Part shown: positions 1 through 6,450 of the stretch, piece after piece
Numbering within the stretch: position 1 is the first letter of the stretch
Layout of the letters: the number at the start of each line of letters is the position of its first letter
Source: an uncultured Pseudomonas sp.
GTDB lineage: Bacteria; Pseudomonadota; Gammaproteobacteria; Pseudomonadales; Pseudomonadaceae
Direction: 5' to 3'
Assembly (NCBI GenBank): GCA_946886875.1
Contig: CAMPJN010000220.1
Span: forward strand, 1-6,558
DNA: 6,558 bases
The notes under the pieces: model-generated
Told to the model about the DNA's origin: nothing
Database searches by the model: none
The model's input: the letters and a program-made list of their open reading frames with translations, nothing else
Translations under genes and position numbers: made by a program

Positions 1-409
1 CCGAGCAATCCAGCACCAGATCGACCGCCGCCACGGCGGCGGCCAGGGAATCGCTATCCAAGCCCTGGGGGTGGGACTGCAGGCGGATTTGCGGATTGAT
101 CGCCAGCAGTCGCTGCGAGGCTGAGTCGACCTTGCTCTGGCCGATATTGCGGGTGTCGTGGGCGATCTGCCGTTGCAGGTTGCTCAGGTCGACCCTATCG
201 AAATCCGCCAGGTGCAATTCGCCCACGCCGGCCGCTGCCAGGTAGAGCGCCACCGGCGAGCCCAGGCCGCCCAGGCCGACGATCAGCACGCGGCTGTTCT
301 TCAGGCGCAACTGGCCGTCGATGTCGATCTGCGGCAAGAGAATCTGCCGGCTGTAACGCAGCAGCTCCTGGTCGTCGAGGGTGTCGTATTGATTCATGCT
401 GTCACTCAT
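1..409 (-). CDS. moeB: MoeB/ThiF-family adenylyltransferase, N-terminal part (cut by the left edge)
   Basis: This is a ubiquitin-E1-like ATP-dependent adenylyltransferase. MoeB activates the C-terminal glycine of MoaD for molybdopterin synthesis; close relatives (ThiF, HesA) act on ThiS or other sulfur carriers. The visible 136 codons show the MoeB-type N-terminus with LLRYSRQILLP (16-26), the nucleotide-binding Rossmann motif VGLGGLGSP (44-52), the DFDRVDLSNLQRQ stretch (69-81) with the ATP-contacting Arg80, Lys93 in GQSKV, and DLVLDCS (130-136) just before the expected catalytic Asp. The zinc cysteines and the rest of the C-terminus lie outside the window. The ATG at 409 overlaps the prmC stop by 8 bases (ATGAGTGA), which suggests translational coupling. 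No good Shine-Dalgarno is visible, and Met5 (ATG at 397) is an alternative start. The family is certain. MoeB rather than ThiF/HesA is inferred from sequence resemblance to E. coli MoeB and from the Pseudomonas gene order. Confidence 0.9.
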   Translation of the reverse strand, partial: MSDSMNQYDTLDDQELLRYSRQILLPQIDIDGQLRLKNSRVLIVGLGGLGSPVALYLAAAGVGELHLADFDRVDLSNLQRQIAHDTRNIGQSKVDSASQRLLAINPQIRLQSHPQGLDSDSLAAAVAAVDLVLDCS

Positions 410-1235
410 AGTCAAAGCGCCCAAGACTGATGCGTTCATGGCCACCCAGGTCACGCCGGCTCTCCACCGCGGCGAAGCCCCGCGCCGCCAGCAGCGCGCG
501 CACCACCGGCGCCTGATCGAAGCCGTGCTCCAGCAGCAGCCAGCCGCCTGCTTCGAGATAATCCGGCGCCTGCTCGATGATCAGACGAATATCGTCCAAA
601 CCGTCCTCGCCAGCCACCAGGGCGCTGCTCGGCTCGAAACGCACATCGCCCTCATGCAAATGACGGTCGGCGGCGGCTATATAGGGCGGATTGCTGACTA
701 TGGCGCGGTAACGCTGGCCGGCCAGGGCGTCGAACCAATGACTCTCGACGAAGGCCGCATTGCTCAGCTTGAGCCGCGCGCGATTGCGCTCGGCCAAGGC
801 CACCGCCTCGGCCACCCGATCCACCCCGGTAACCCGCCAGGCCGGGCGCTCGCTGGCCAAGGCCAGGGCGATGGCGCCGGTGCCGGTGCCCAGGTCCAAT
901 ACCGCGGCGGGAGTTGCCGGCAGCAGTGCCAGTGTGGTTTCCACCAGCAACTCGGTGTCCGGACGCGGGATCAGGGTGTGCGGTGCGACTTCCAGCTCCA
1001 AACTCCAGAAGCCCTGCTGGCCGAGGATATAGGCCACCGGCTCGCCGGCCCGACGCCGCGCCAGATCCGCATCAAAACACGCCTGCTGCGCCGCCTCGAC
1101 TTCGCGCTCCGGCCAGGTACGCAGGTAGCTGCGCGACTTGCCCAGGGCCTGGGCGAGCAGTAGCTCGGCGTCCAGACGTGAGGTGGGCGAGTCGGGTAGA
1201 TCGGCGGAGTTAAGCAGGGATTCGATAGTAGCCAT
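402..1235 (-). CDS. prmC: PrmC (HemK), release factor glutamine N5-methyltransferase
   Basis: PrmC transfers a methyl group from S-adenosylmethionine to the side-chain amide of the glutamine in the GGQ motif of RF1 and RF2, which raises their peptide-release activity. The 277-residue product matches the E. coli length. It has the N-terminal helical substrate-recognition domain (about 1-85), the linker motif IPRPDTE (89-95), the SAM-binding motif I DLGTGTGAIAL (114-124), an acidic strand end GVD (137-139) and the catalytic NPPY at 182-185, which binds the target glutamine. The ATG at 1235 gives the family N-terminus (MATIESLL). The frame stays open to 1376, but that extension is translated repeat DNA. 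The substrate gene prfA lies upstream, separated by a 261-base gap filled with repeats. moeB overlaps the 3' end by 8 bases. The start has only a weak, close GAGAG ribosome-binding site. Identification is secure. Confidence 0.97.
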   Translation of the reverse strand: MATIESLLNSADLPDSPTSRLDAELLLAQALGKSRSYLRTWPEREVEAAQQACFDADLARRRAGEPVAYILGQQGFWSLELEVAPHTLIPRPDTELLVETTLALLPATPAAVLDLGTGTGAIALALASERPAWRVTGVDRVAEAVALAERNRARLKLSNAAFVESHWFDALAGQRYRAIVSNPPYIAAADRHLHEGDVRFEPSSALVAGEDGLDDIRLIIEQAPDYLEAGGWLLLEHGFDQAPVVRALLAARGFAAVESRRDLGGHERISLGRFDYE

Positions 1236-1239
1236 GTTT

Positions 1240-1244
1240 CTCTC
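1240..1244 (-). promoter_or_regulatory. Weak Shine-Dalgarno for prmC at the edge of the repeat element
   Basis: On the minus strand the bases before the prmC ATG read ACGAGAGAAAC. GAGAG, four bases from the start codon, is the only purine-rich stretch that could pair with 16S rRNA. It is shorter and closer than usual. Its first base lies in the terminal inverted repeat of the neighbouring repeat element (1244-1406), so the ribosome-binding site sits on the repeat junction. Confidence 0.4.
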
Positions 1245-1248
1245 GTAG

Positions 1249-1288
1249 GGTGGATCGGAGCGCGTGGCTCGCGCTGTATCGATCCACC
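1249..1288. repeat. Palindrome A of the composite repeat (nested stem)
   Basis: The outer arms GGTGGATCG (1249-1257) and CGATCCACC (1280-1288) are perfect complements. A second perfect stem, AGCGCG (1259-1264) with CGCGCT (1270-1275), is nested inside around a 5-base loop. Together they would form a long imperfect hairpin in either strand's transcript. Confidence 0.75.
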
Positions 1289-1301
1289 GTGCGGGCTTCT
1301 G

Positions 1302-1325
1302 GTGGATGAAAAAAGCGTCATCCAC
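1302..1325. repeat. Palindrome B of the composite repeat
   Basis: GTGGATGA (1302-1309) and TCATCCAC (1318-1325) form a perfect 8-bp stem around an 8-base loop, AAAAAGCG. The core GTGGAT is shared with palindrome A. In the prfA-prmC direction the T-rich run lies inside the loop rather than after the stem, so this is not a Rho-independent terminator. Confidence 0.7.
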
Positions 1326-1340
1326 GCTACGTACTGCATG

Positions 1341-1400
1341 GTGGGTTACGGCGCACCAACAACGCTGCATCGGCAAATTCCCTGTATGCGCCTAACCCAC
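1341..1400. repeat. Palindrome C of the composite repeat (14-bp stem with one bulge)
   Basis: GTGGGTTA (1341-1348) pairs with TAACCCAC (1393-1400), and GGCGCA (1350-1355) with TGCGCC (1387-1392). The single unpaired C at 1349 makes a bulged 14-bp stem enclosing 31 bases. The outer end of this arm overlaps the right terminal inverted repeat of the element. Confidence 0.75.
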
Positions 1401-1418
1401 CCTACGCCGATACCGCTC

Positions 1419-1452
1419 CCCTCTCCCTAACCCTCTCCCCAAAGGGGCGAGG
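1419..1452. repeat. C/T-rich direct repeat and hairpin downstream of prfA
   Basis: The nonamer CCCTCTCCC occurs twice, at 1419-1427 and 1431-1439, with a 12-base period. The second copy forms the left arm of a hairpin: CCTCTCCCC (1432-1440), loop AAA, GGGGCGAGG (1444-1452), with one mismatch. Similar CCCTCTCCCTAACCC units are common intergenic repeats in Pseudomonas and other proteobacteria (from memory). It is 45 bases past the prfA stop. The prfA-direction transcript has no U-run after the stem, so a Rho-independent terminator is not supported. Confidence 0.6.
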
Positions 1453-1496
1453 CGATCAATCGGTGCACGCCGTGCAATCGCGTCATGCCGGTGCCA

Positions 1497-2579
1497 TTAA
1501 TCGCCCAACGCCGCCAACAGATCGGCCTGGTACTCGACCAGCAGCGGCTCGATCACAGCATCGACGCCGCCGGCCATCACTTCATTGAGCGAATACAGGG
1601 TCAGGTTGATGCGGTGGTCGGTGACCCGGCCTTGGGGGAAGTTATAGGTGCGTATGCGTTCGGAGCGGTCACCGGAGCCGACCAGCAGCTTGCGCGAGTC
1701 GGAAATTTCCTTGTGCGCGGCGGCTTCCTGCTGGTCTTTCAATTTCGCTGCCAACCAGGCCATGGCCTTGGCGCGGTTCTTGTGCTGCGAGCGCTCTTCC
1801 TGGCATTCGACCACGGTGCCGGTGGGAATGTGGGTGATGCGGATCGCCGAGTCGGTGGTGTTGACGTGCTGGCCGCCGGCGCCGGAGGAGCGGTAGGTGT
1901 CCACGCGCAGGTCGGCCGGGTTGATGTCGATGGCCATCTGCTCGTCCGGCTCGGGCAATACCGCCACGGTGCAGGCAGAGGTATGGATACGGCCCTGGGA
2001 TTCGGTCTCGGGCACGCGCTGCACACGATGGGCGCCGGACTCGAACTTGAGCTTGCCGTAGACGTTGTCGCCCTCGACCCGCGCAATCACTTCCTTATAG
2101 CCGCCATGCTCGCCTTCGCTGGCTGAGAGCACCTCAATGCGCCAGCCGCGGCGTTCGGCATAGCGCGAGTACATGCGGAACAGGTCGCCGGAGAAGATCG
2201 CCGCCTCGTCGCCACCGGTGCCGGCGCGCACCTCGAGAAACACGTTGCGGCCGTCGTTGGGGTCTTTCGGCAGCAACATGCGCTGCAGGTTGTCTTCCAG
2301 TTCGATCAGCTTTTCTTTGGCCTCGGCGACCTCTTCCTCGGCCATTTCGCGCATATCCGGGTCGCTGTCCTTGAGCAGCGCCTGGGCGCCCTCGAGGTCG
2401 GCCTGCACCCTGCGCAAGGCGCGAAACGCCTGGTACACCGGCTCGATTTCGGCGTACTCCTTGGAATAGGCGCGAAACTGCGTCTGGTTGCCGATCACTT
2501 CGGAATCGCCGAGCAAGGCGGTGAGTTCTTCGTAACGATCCTGCAGCAGGTCGAGTTTATTGAGCAGTGACGCTTTCAT
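1497..2579 (-). CDS. prfA: Peptide chain release factor 1 (RF1)
   Basis: RF1 recognises UAA and UAG in the ribosomal A site and triggers hydrolysis of the peptidyl-tRNA. The 360-residue protein has the normal length. Visible parts are the acidic helical N-terminal domain (about 1-105), the [13 protein letters not shown] stretch (115-127), the codon-recognition tripeptide PET at 190-192 in [10 protein letters not shown] (the PxT class of RF1, as opposed to SPF in RF2), and the catalytic GGQ at 235-237 within [10 protein letters not shown]. Gln237 is the residue PrmC would methylate. The conserved [22 protein letters not shown] region follows at about 302-323. The ATG at 2579 overlaps the hemA stop (ATGA), and an AAAGG Shine-Dalgarno lies 6 bases upstream inside hemA, so coupling to hemA is likely. 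Downstream, prmC is separated by repeats. Identification is certain. Confidence 0.98.
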   Translation of the reverse strand: MKASLLNKLDLLQDRYEELTALLGDSEVIGNQTQFRAYSKEYAEIEPVYQAFRALRRVQADLEGAQALLKDSDPDMREMAEEEVAEAKEKLIELEDNLQRMLLPKDPNDGRNVFLEVRAGTGGDEAAIFSGDLFRMYSRYAERRGWRIEVLSASEGEHGGYKEVIARVEGDNVYGKLKFESGAHRVQRVPETESQGRIHTSACTVAVLPEPDEQMAIDINPADLRVDTYRSSGAGGQHVNTTDSAIRITHIPTGTVVECQEERSQHKNRAKAMAWLAAKLKDQQEAAAHKEISDSRKLLVGSGDRSERIRTYNFPQGRVTDHRINLTLYSLNEVMAGGVDAVIEPLLVEYQADLLAALGD

Positions 2580-3856
2580 TGCAGACCTTTATTGGACGGC
2601 GCGCCCTCGTCGAGGGCAAAGAGTTCCTGGGCCACACCGAGTGCATCGATACGGCCATCAGCAGAGAATTTTTTCAGTTGCACGCTGGGCGCATGCAGCA
2701 GTTTGTTGGTCAGGCCGCGGGCCAATTGGGCCAGGGCTTCTTCACCGGAACTGCCATTGCTCAGCAGGCGCAGGGCCTTGGCCAGTTCTTCGTCGCGCAA
2801 GCGCTCGGCTTGTTGCCGATAGGCCTTGAGCACATCCACCGCGGCCAACTCACGCAGACGCACCATGAAGTCGTCGGCGCCGACGGCGACCAGCTCTTCG
2901 GCGGCCTGGGCGGCGCCTTGGCGGCTCTTGATGTTTTCCGCGATCACCTCGTGCAGGTCATCGACGGTATACAAGTAGACGTCGTCCAGTTCGCCGACTT
3001 CCGGCTCGATATCCCGCGGCACGGCGATATCGACCATAAAGATCGGCTTGTGCTTGCGCTTCTTCAGCGCCCGCTCGACCGCGCCCTTGCCGAGAATCGG
3101 CAGCTGACTGGCGGTGGAGCTGATGACGATATCGCTGTTGATCAACTCATCGGGGATTTCCGAGAGCAGCACCGCATGGGCGCCGAACTGCTCGGCCAGG
3201 CTGCTGGCGCGCTCCAGGGTGCGGTTAGCGACAACGATGCGCTTGATACCCTGATCGTGCAGATGGCGCGCCACCAGGCTGATGGTTTCGCCAGCGCCGA
3301 TCAACAGCGCCTGACTGCGGTGCAGGTCGCTGAAAATCTGTTTAGCCAGGCTCACTGCGGCAAAGGCCACCGATACAGGGTTCTCGCCGATGGCGGTATC
3401 GGTGCGCACGGTTTTCGCGGTGCCGAAGGTCGCCTGAAACAAACGCCCGAGCAGCGGCCCCAGGGTGCCGGCCTCGCGGGCCACGGCGTAGGCGGATTTC
3501 ATCTGGCCGAGAATCTGCGGCTCGCCCAATACCATCGAGTCCAACCCCGAGGCCACGCGCATCATGTGGCGCACCGCAGCGTCGTCTTCATAGATATAGG
3601 CGCAGGCGCGCAACTCGTCGAGCTTCAAACCGTGGTAATCAGCCAGCCAGACCAGCACAGCTTCGGCGGTCAGGGTGTCCTGTTCGAGGTACAGTTCGCT
3701 GCGGTTGCAGGTCGAGAGAATCGCCGCCTCGCGGGTACTGGTGCGCAGGCACAGCTGCTGCAACGCCTCAACCAACTGCTCGGGGGTAAATGCCACGCGC
3801 TCGCGAACATCCACCGAAGCGGTTTTGTGATTGATACCAAGGGCGAGAAAGGCCAT
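2576..3856 (-). CDS. hemA: Glutamyl-tRNA reductase (HemA)
   Basis: HemA reduces glutamyl-tRNA(Glu) with NADPH to glutamate-1-semialdehyde, the first committed step of 5-aminolevulinate, heme and siroheme synthesis by the C5 pathway. The 426-residue protein shows the N-terminal catalytic domain with ALGINHKTA (5-13) and the active-site Cys50 in [10 protein letters not shown], the [11 protein letters not shown] segment (108-118), the NADPH-binding Rossmann motif LLIGAGETI (184-192) and [10 protein letters not shown] (208-217), and a helical C-terminal dimerisation domain (about 310-420). The ATG at 3856 gives the family N-terminus [13 protein letters not shown]. The open frame runs on to 3949, but those 31 codons resemble nothing in the family. 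No strong Shine-Dalgarno precedes 3856. It is the first gene of the leftward hemA-prfA-prmC operon, and the stop overlaps the prfA start by 4 bases. Confidence 0.97.
   Translation of the reverse strand: MAFLALGINHKTASVDVRERVAFTPEQLVEALQQLCLRTSTREAAILSTCNRSELYLEQDTLTAEAVLVWLADYHGLKLDELRACAYIYEDDAAVRHMMRVASGLDSMVLGEPQILGQMKSAYAVAREAGTLGPLLGRLFQATFGTAKTVRTDTAIGENPVSVAFAAVSLAKQIFSDLHRSQALLIGAGETISLVARHLHDQGIKRIVVANRTLERASSLAEQFGAHAVLLSEIPDELINSDIVISSTASQLPILGKGAVERALKKRKHKPIFMVDIAVPRDIEPEVGELDDVYLYTVDDLHEVIAENIKSRQGAAQAAEELVAVGADDFMVRLRELAAVDVLKAYRQQAERLRDEELAKALRLLSNGSSGEEALAQLARGLTNKLLHAPSVQLKKFSADGRIDALGVAQELFALDEGAPSNKGLQ
2586..2590 (-). promoter_or_regulatory. Shine-Dalgarno for prfA inside the end of hemA
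   Basis: AAAGG on the minus strand, followed by six bases (TCTGCA) and the prfA ATG at 2579. It lies within the last hemA codons. Together with the ATGA stop/start overlap it supports the chosen prfA start and translational coupling. Confidence 0.55.
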
Positions 3857-4102
3857 GCGCTTCGCTGAACTGATGGAGGCGCGCAATTGTCCTACTTCGT
3901 CAGGGGGAGAACAACCACCGCCGACCATTGTCCTGATGGCTTGCGGCAAACCCTCGATTCTGCAGCCCGCAACACTGAGCCACTAACGTGTATGCCGCTC
4001 AGATGAAATCTACTGCAATGCCCTATCACGCCATGCCCCATGGGCTTGCCCAACGGCTTGTGTCATGATGATCCGACCGCGAGTTCGGCCATATATTTCC
4101 CT
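3857..4102. promoter_or_regulatory. Divergent intergenic region between hemA and the TPR lipoprotein gene
   Basis: The 246 bases must hold the hemA promoter on the minus strand and the promoter of the TPR-lolB-ispE set on the plus strand. For hemA the best pair I can find is weak: TTGCAG (minus strand, 4013-4018) and CATACA (3989-3994) with 18 bases between. P. aeruginosa hemA is known to respond to Anr and nitrate regulators, but I see no good TTGATnnnnATCAA site here. Short palindromes around 4036-4051 (CCCATGGG, GGGCTTGCCC) have no assigned role. No terminator or small gene is supported. Confidence 0.5.
4092..4097 (+). promoter_or_regulatory. Candidate -10 element next to the TPR gene start
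   Basis: TATATT matches five of six bases of the sigma-70 -10 consensus and ends five bases before the ATG at 4103. A transcript from it would start on or very near the A of the ATG, that is, leaderless. This fits the absence of any Shine-Dalgarno there. No convincing -35 hexamer is found 16-19 bases upstream, so the call is tentative. Confidence 0.2.
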
Positions 4103-5830
4103 ATGAATAGATCCTTTGCGTTGCTGACTGCCGCTGTTCTCCTGGGCGGCTGTCAAACTTTCGCCCCCTCCCCAGCAGACGGCACACCACCGGTGGAAGA
4201 GCCTTCCACTGTCGCGCCTACCCCGGAGCCGGCGGTTTATAGCTCGTTCAGCCAGGAAACCCTGCTGGCGCTGTTGACCGCCGAACTGGCCGGCCAGCGC
4301 AACCGTTTCGATATCGCCCTGGACAATTACGTAACGCAAGCCGAAGCGACTCAGGACGCCGGCGTGGCCGAGCGTGGCTTCCGCATTGCCGAATACCTGG
4401 GCGCCGAACAGGCCGCACTGAAGACCGCCTTGCTGTGGGCGAAGAATGCCCCCGGGCAGCTCGATGCACAGCGTGCCGCCGCGGTGCAACTGGCGCGCGC
4501 CGGCCGCTACGACGAATCCATGAGTTATATGGAGAAAGTCCTGCACGGCCAGGGTAATACCCACTTCGACTTCCTCGCCTTGTCCGCCGCCGAATCCGAC
4601 CCGGACACCCGCAACGGCCTGCTGCAAAGCTTCGATCGCCTGCTGAGCAAGCATCCGGACAACGGCCAACTGCTGTTCGGCAAAGCCTTGCTGCTGCAAC
4701 AGGACGAACGCCCGCAAGAAGCCCTGGAATTGCTGGAGAAACACCCCGCACAAAGCGATGTCGCCCCCCTGCTGCTGCGCGCGCGCCTGCTGCATAGCCT
4801 GGATCGCGGCGCCGAAGCCATACCATTGCTGGAAAAAGGCCTCCGCCAGCATCCGGACGACAAACGTGTGCGCCTGACTTACGCGCGCACCCTGGTCGAG
4901 CAGGACCGCCTGGAAGACGCGCAACGCGAATTCGTCACCCTGGTGCAGCAATATCCCGAAGACAACGACCTGCGTTTTTCCCTGGCACTGGTATGCCTGG
5001 AAGCCGGCGCCTGGCGCGAAGCCATCGTCTATCTGGAAGAGCTGGTCGAACGCGATAGTCACGTCGATGCCGCCCACTACAACCTGGCGCGCGCCTATGA
5101 AGAATTGCAGGAGCTGGAAAGCGCCGTGATGGAATACAGCATGGTCGGCCCTGGCAACGATTATCTGTCCGCGCAAGCGCGCATGACCGAGCTGCTGTTC
5201 GACAACCAACGTGGCGAGGAAGCCGCCGAACGCCTGGCCAACGCGCGCCAGATGCAGCCTGACTACGCCATCCAGCTCTATCTGATCGAGTCCGAGGCAT
5301 TGGCCGGGCAACAACGCCACGACGCGGCCTGGCAGCTGATCGAGCAGGCCCTGGAGCAGTTCCCCGAAGACCTCAACCTGCTCTATACCCGCGCCATGCT
5401 CGCGGAGAAACGCGACGACCTCGGCCAGCTGGAACGCGATCTGCGCTTTATCATCGAGCGCGAACCGGACAACGCCATGGCCCTCAACGCCCTCGGTTAC
5501 ACCCTGGCAGACCGCACCACGCGCTACACGGAAGCCAGGGAACTGATCGAACTGGCGCTGCAGCTCAATCCGGACGACCCGGCGACCATCGACAGCCTGG
5601 GCTGGGTCAATTACCGCCTGGGCAATCTCGTCGAAGCCGAACGCCTGTTGCGCCGCGCGCTGGAGCTGTTCCCCGATGCGGAAGTCGCCGCCCACCTCGG
5701 CGAAGTACTCTGGGCCAGCGGCAAACAACGCGAAGCCCGGAAAGTCTGGGCTTCCGCCCTCGAACAACAACCCGACAATGCCATCCTGCGCGGCACCCTG
5801 CTGCGCCTGACCGGATCAGAGACACTTTGA
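4103..5830 (+). CDS. TPR-repeat lipoprotein (PA4667-like), function not established
   Basis: This is a 575-residue predicted lipoprotein built largely of tetratricopeptide repeats, which usually bind other proteins. It starts with a lipoprotein signal peptide: Arg3, a hydrophobic stretch [10 protein letters not shown], and the lipobox LGGC with Cys17. The residue after Cys is Gln rather than Asp, so Lol sorting to the outer membrane is expected. A Pro-rich linker (about 21-45) follows. Helical TPR pairs can be picked out at about 187-215, 221-252, 255-286, 288-319, 322-345, 456-491 (ending in LNPDD), 492-525 ([20 protein letters not shown]) and 526-559. The ATG at 4103 is chosen because it places the signal peptide at the N-terminus. 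The frame is open from 4040 but those 21 codons are not signal-like. No Shine-Dalgarno is present. The stop overlaps lolB by one base, suggesting a shared transcript and perhaps a shared role at the outer membrane. I cannot name a reaction. Confidence 0.9.
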   Translation: MNRSFALLTAAVLLGGCQTFAPSPADGTPPVEEPSTVAPTPEPAVYSSFSQETLLALLTAELAGQRNRFDIALDNYVTQAEATQDAGVAERGFRIAEYLGAEQAALKTALLWAKNAPGQLDAQRAAAVQLARAGRYDESMSYMEKVLHGQGNTHFDFLALSAAESDPDTRNGLLQSFDRLLSKHPDNGQLLFGKALLLQQDERPQEALELLEKHPAQSDVAPLLLRARLLHSLDRGAEAIPLLEKGLRQHPDDKRVRLTYARTLVEQDRLEDAQREFVTLVQQYPEDNDLRFSLALVCLEAGAWREAIVYLEELVERDSHVDAAHYNLARAYEELQELESAVMEYSMVGPGNDYLSAQARMTELLFDNQRGEEAAERLANARQMQPDYAIQLYLIESEALAGQQRHDAAWQLIEQALEQFPEDLNLLYTRAMLAEKRDDLGQLERDLRFIIEREPDNAMALNALGYTLADRTTRYTEARELIELALQLNPDDPATIDSLGWVNYRLGNLVEAERLLRRALELFPDAEVAAHLGEVLWASGKQREARKVWASALEQQPDNAILRGTLLRLTGSETL

Positions 5831-6450
5831 TGCTTGTACTGCGCCACCTAGTAGCAATCAGCCTTATCACCCTGCTCGCCGGCTGCGCCGGGCTCACCTC
5901 CCGCGAATCCCTGCAAGGCCAGGGCGACCCGGCTCACTGGAAAGCGCACAAGCAACAGATCGCCATGCTCGATGCCTGGCAGATCAGCGGCAAGGTCGGC
6001 ATCCGCGCGCCGAAAGACTCCGGCAGCGCCACCCTGTTCTGGTTACAGCGCCAGGACTACTACGACATTCGCCTGTCCGGCCCCCTTGGCCGCGGCGCCG
6101 CGCGCCTGACCGGCCGCCCGGGCCAGATTCTTCTCGAGGTCGCCAGCCAGGGCCGCTACCAGGCCGACTCGCCGGAAGAGCTGCTACAGCAGCAACTCGG
6201 CCTGAACCTGCCGGTGTCGCACCTGCTGTGGTGGATTCGCGGCCTACCCGCCCCCGACAGCAAGAGCCGCGTGACCCTGGACAACGACAGCCGCCTGGCG
6301 CAGCTGAGCCAGGACGGCTGGGAAGTGGAATACCTGCGCTATGCCGAGCAGGACGGCTACTGGCTGCCCGAGCGGCTCAAGCTCTACGGCCATGACCTGC
6401 AAGTCACCTTGGTGATCAAGGACTGGCAACCGCGCCAGCTCGGCCAATGA
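5830..6450 (+). CDS. lolB: Outer-membrane lipoprotein receptor LolB
   Basis: LolB takes lipoproteins from the periplasmic carrier LolA and inserts them into the inner leaflet of the outer membrane. The 206-residue precursor has a lipoprotein signal peptide with lipobox LAGC and Cys19. The +2 residue is Ala, consistent with outer-membrane location. Family features are [10 protein letters not shown] (50-59), GSATLFWLQ (65-73), the loop GPLGRG (84-89), [14 protein letters not shown] (127-140) and [16 protein letters not shown] (156-171). Leu86 in the GPLG loop is mature residue 68, the position of the exposed Leu68 that is functionally important in E. coli LolB (from memory). The ATG at 5830 overlaps the TPR stop (TGATG). 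A TTG three bases upstream is possible but less likely. AGAGA at about 5819-5823 is a weak ribosome-binding site. The low sequence conservation is normal for LolB; context next to hemA and ispE supports the name. Confidence 0.95.
   Translation: MLVLRHLVAISLITLLAGCAGLTSRESLQGQGDPAHWKAHKQQIAMLDAWQISGKVGIRAPKDSGSATLFWLQRQDYYDIRLSGPLGRGAARLTGRPGQILLEVASQGRYQADSPEELLQQQLGLNLPVSHLLWWIRGLPAPDSKSRVTLDNDSRLAQLSQDGWEVEYLRYAEQDGYWLPERLKLYGHDLQVTLVIKDWQPRQLGQ

Larger units (their letters stand above)
1244..1406. repeat. Composite palindromic intergenic repeat with terminal inverted repeats (MITE- or REP-like)
   Basis: The 163-base element is bounded by perfect 10-base inverted repeats, CGTAGGGTGG at 1244-1253 and CCACCCTACG at 1397-1406. 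Three internal palindromes follow one another: 1249-1288, 1302-1325 and 1341-1400. The motif GGTGGAT/ATCCACC recurs in the first two, and a GTGGGTTA/TAACCCAC variant makes the third, so the element looks like a mosaic of related palindromes. It holds no credible gene. Sequences of this type (GTAGGGTGGAT, GGGTTACGGCGCA) are familiar to me as dispersed intergenic repeats in Pseudomonas, but copy number cannot be judged from one window. I see no target-site duplication at the borders. It lies in the middle of a normally compact operon, between prfA and prmC. Confidence 0.75.

Noticed and set aside
396..1163. A 255-codon open frame on the plus strand opposite prmC
   Set aside because: It is antisense to the conserved PrmC motifs (DLGTGTG, NPPY) and is Gln/Ala/Arg-rich without family resemblance.
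1302..1325. Palindrome B as a Rho-independent terminator for prfA
   Set aside because: The run of Ts on the transcribed sense lies in the loop, not after the stem, and the stem is only 8 bp.
1236..1376. An N-terminal extension of prmC back to 1376
   Set aside because: The extra 47 residues are encoded by the palindromic repeat. The start at 1235 gives the normal 277-residue PrmC.
1485..2126. A 213-codon open frame on the plus strand opposite prfA
   Set aside because: It overlaps the GGQ and PxT coding region of RF1 in antisense and reads as a Gly/Val-rich shadow translation.
2567..3868. A 433-codon open frame on the plus strand opposite hemA
   Set aside because: It is the antisense shadow of a certain glutamyl-tRNA reductase gene and has no recognisable domain.
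3857..3949. An N-terminal extension of hemA by 31 codons
   Set aside because: The family N-terminus begins at [13 protein letters not shown]. The upstream residues match nothing in HemA and lie in the promoter region.
4040..4102. An earlier start for the TPR gene at 4040
   Set aside because: It would bury the lipoprotein signal peptide 21 residues inside the protein and lacks a Shine-Dalgarno too.
3857..4102. An Anr/Dnr box for oxygen-dependent hemA control
   Set aside because: I looked for TTGATnnnnATCAA on both strands and found no match good enough to report, although such control is known for P. aeruginosa hemA.
4010..5770. A 586-codon open frame on the minus strand opposite the TPR gene
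   Set aside because: It is a low-complexity Gln/Gly/Ala/Phe-rich translation lying wholly antisense to a clear lipoprotein gene. Long antisense frames are common in GC-rich genes with strong third-position bias, and no family motif or ribosome-binding site supports it.
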